Of a stretch of DNA of 5,994 nucleotides, positions 5,935-5,994 are shown in pieces. The stretch comes from JBBFMJ01 sp037441225 (GTDB lineage Bacteria; Acidobacteriota; Thermoanaerobaculia; UBA2201). Positions within the stretch are counted from its first letter, which is position 1; each line of letters begins with the position of its first letter. Location of the stretch: positions 1 to 5,994 of the forward strand of contig JBBISU010000138.1 of NCBI GenBank assembly GCA_037441225.1, given 5' to 3'. The position numbers were made by a program, and so were the translations under genes. Below the pieces are notes generated by a model, which was not told where the DNA came from, ran no database searches, and was given only the letters and a program-made list of their open reading frames with translations.

Positions 5935-5954
5935 GGGTCGCACTCGTGCGACCC
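5935..5954. repeat. GC-rich perfect palindrome (REP-like hairpin)
   Basis: GGGTCGCAC (5935-5943) and GTGCGACCC (5946-5954) are perfect 9-bp complements around TC; as RNA it would be an 8-bp stem with a CTCG loop. It is far richer in G+C than everything around it. There is no T-run after it, which argues against an intrinsic terminator. A dispersed extragenic palindromic repeat is the most likely reading. Confidence 0.7.
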
Positions 5955-5980
5955 GTAAAATAATAATCAAAAAATTGTAG

Positions 5981-5994
5981 CCGCAGGTCTTTAG
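5981..5994. repeat. Probable first arm of a second palindromic repeat, cut by the window end
   Basis: CCGCAGGTC (5981-5989) followed by TTTA and a final G looks like the left arm and loop of a hairpin whose right arm would read GACCTGCGG. Only one base of that arm is inside the window, so this is a prediction. Its nearness (26 bp) to the palindrome at 5935-5954 and similar high G+C suggest a cluster of such elements. Confidence 0.35.

Larger units (their letters stand above)
5824..5994. other. Gene-free right end with palindromic repeats
   Basis: No convincing reading frame occupies these 171 bp. They hold a patch of higher G+C (about 5871-5894), a perfect GC-rich hairpin (5935-5954) and the first arm of a likely second one (5981-5994). 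No hairpin here is followed by a T-tract on either strand, so the terminator of the gdhA-nfnAB operon is not identified. Confidence 0.6.

Noticed and set aside
5935..5954. Intrinsic terminator for the gdhA-nfnAB operon
   Set aside because: The stem is good but no T-tract follows on either strand.

Overview
The window is AT-rich bacterial DNA (roughly one third G+C by eye). It has Shine-Dalgarno sites and sigma70-like promoter elements, and no RNA gene, CRISPR array or insertion sequence that I can see. The gene content points to an anaerobic, amino-acid- or peptide-using bacterium with ferredoxin-based redox metabolism. The heavy use of AGA/AGG and AT-rich codons, together with the GC-rich palindromic intergenic repeats at the right edge, would fit an uncultivated thermophilic or anaerobic lineage (for example WOR-3-like or Cloacimonadota-like). 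The taxonomy is a guess.

Left half, minus strand: a two-gene operon runs right to left. First comes a small AhpD/carboxymuconolactone-decarboxylase-fold protein (1611-1961), then a 506-residue sodium:solute symporter (82-1602). The stop codon of the first gene lies inside the AGGAGGT ribosome binding site of the second. The promoter of the first gene sits so close to its ATG that the mRNA should be leaderless. At the left edge another minus-strand gene begins at position 14, with its own promoter and ribosome binding site, and runs out of the window.

Right half, plus strand: a tight operon reads gdhA-type glutamate dehydrogenase (2115-3401), nfnA/sudB (3417-4268), nfnB/sudA (4270-5688) and a previously easy-to-miss 43-residue single-span membrane protein (5692-5823). 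Gaps are 15, 1 and 3 nt. A consensus-like promoter (TTGACA) and a strong ribosome binding site precede gdhA. A perfect 19-bp dyad lies immediately inside its coding sequence.

Together, glutamate dehydrogenase makes or uses NAD(P)H when it interconverts glutamate and 2-oxoglutarate. NfnAB is the electron-bifurcating transhydrogenase that balances NADPH, NADH and ferredoxin. The operon therefore looks like a nitrogen/redox coupling module. The last ~170 bp have no gene but carry a perfect GC-rich hairpin and what looks like the first half of a second one, probably dispersed palindromic repeats. No clearly new multi-gene system is visible. The points most worth a second look are the gdhA dyad, the leaderless promoter, the small membrane protein and the terminal palindromes.
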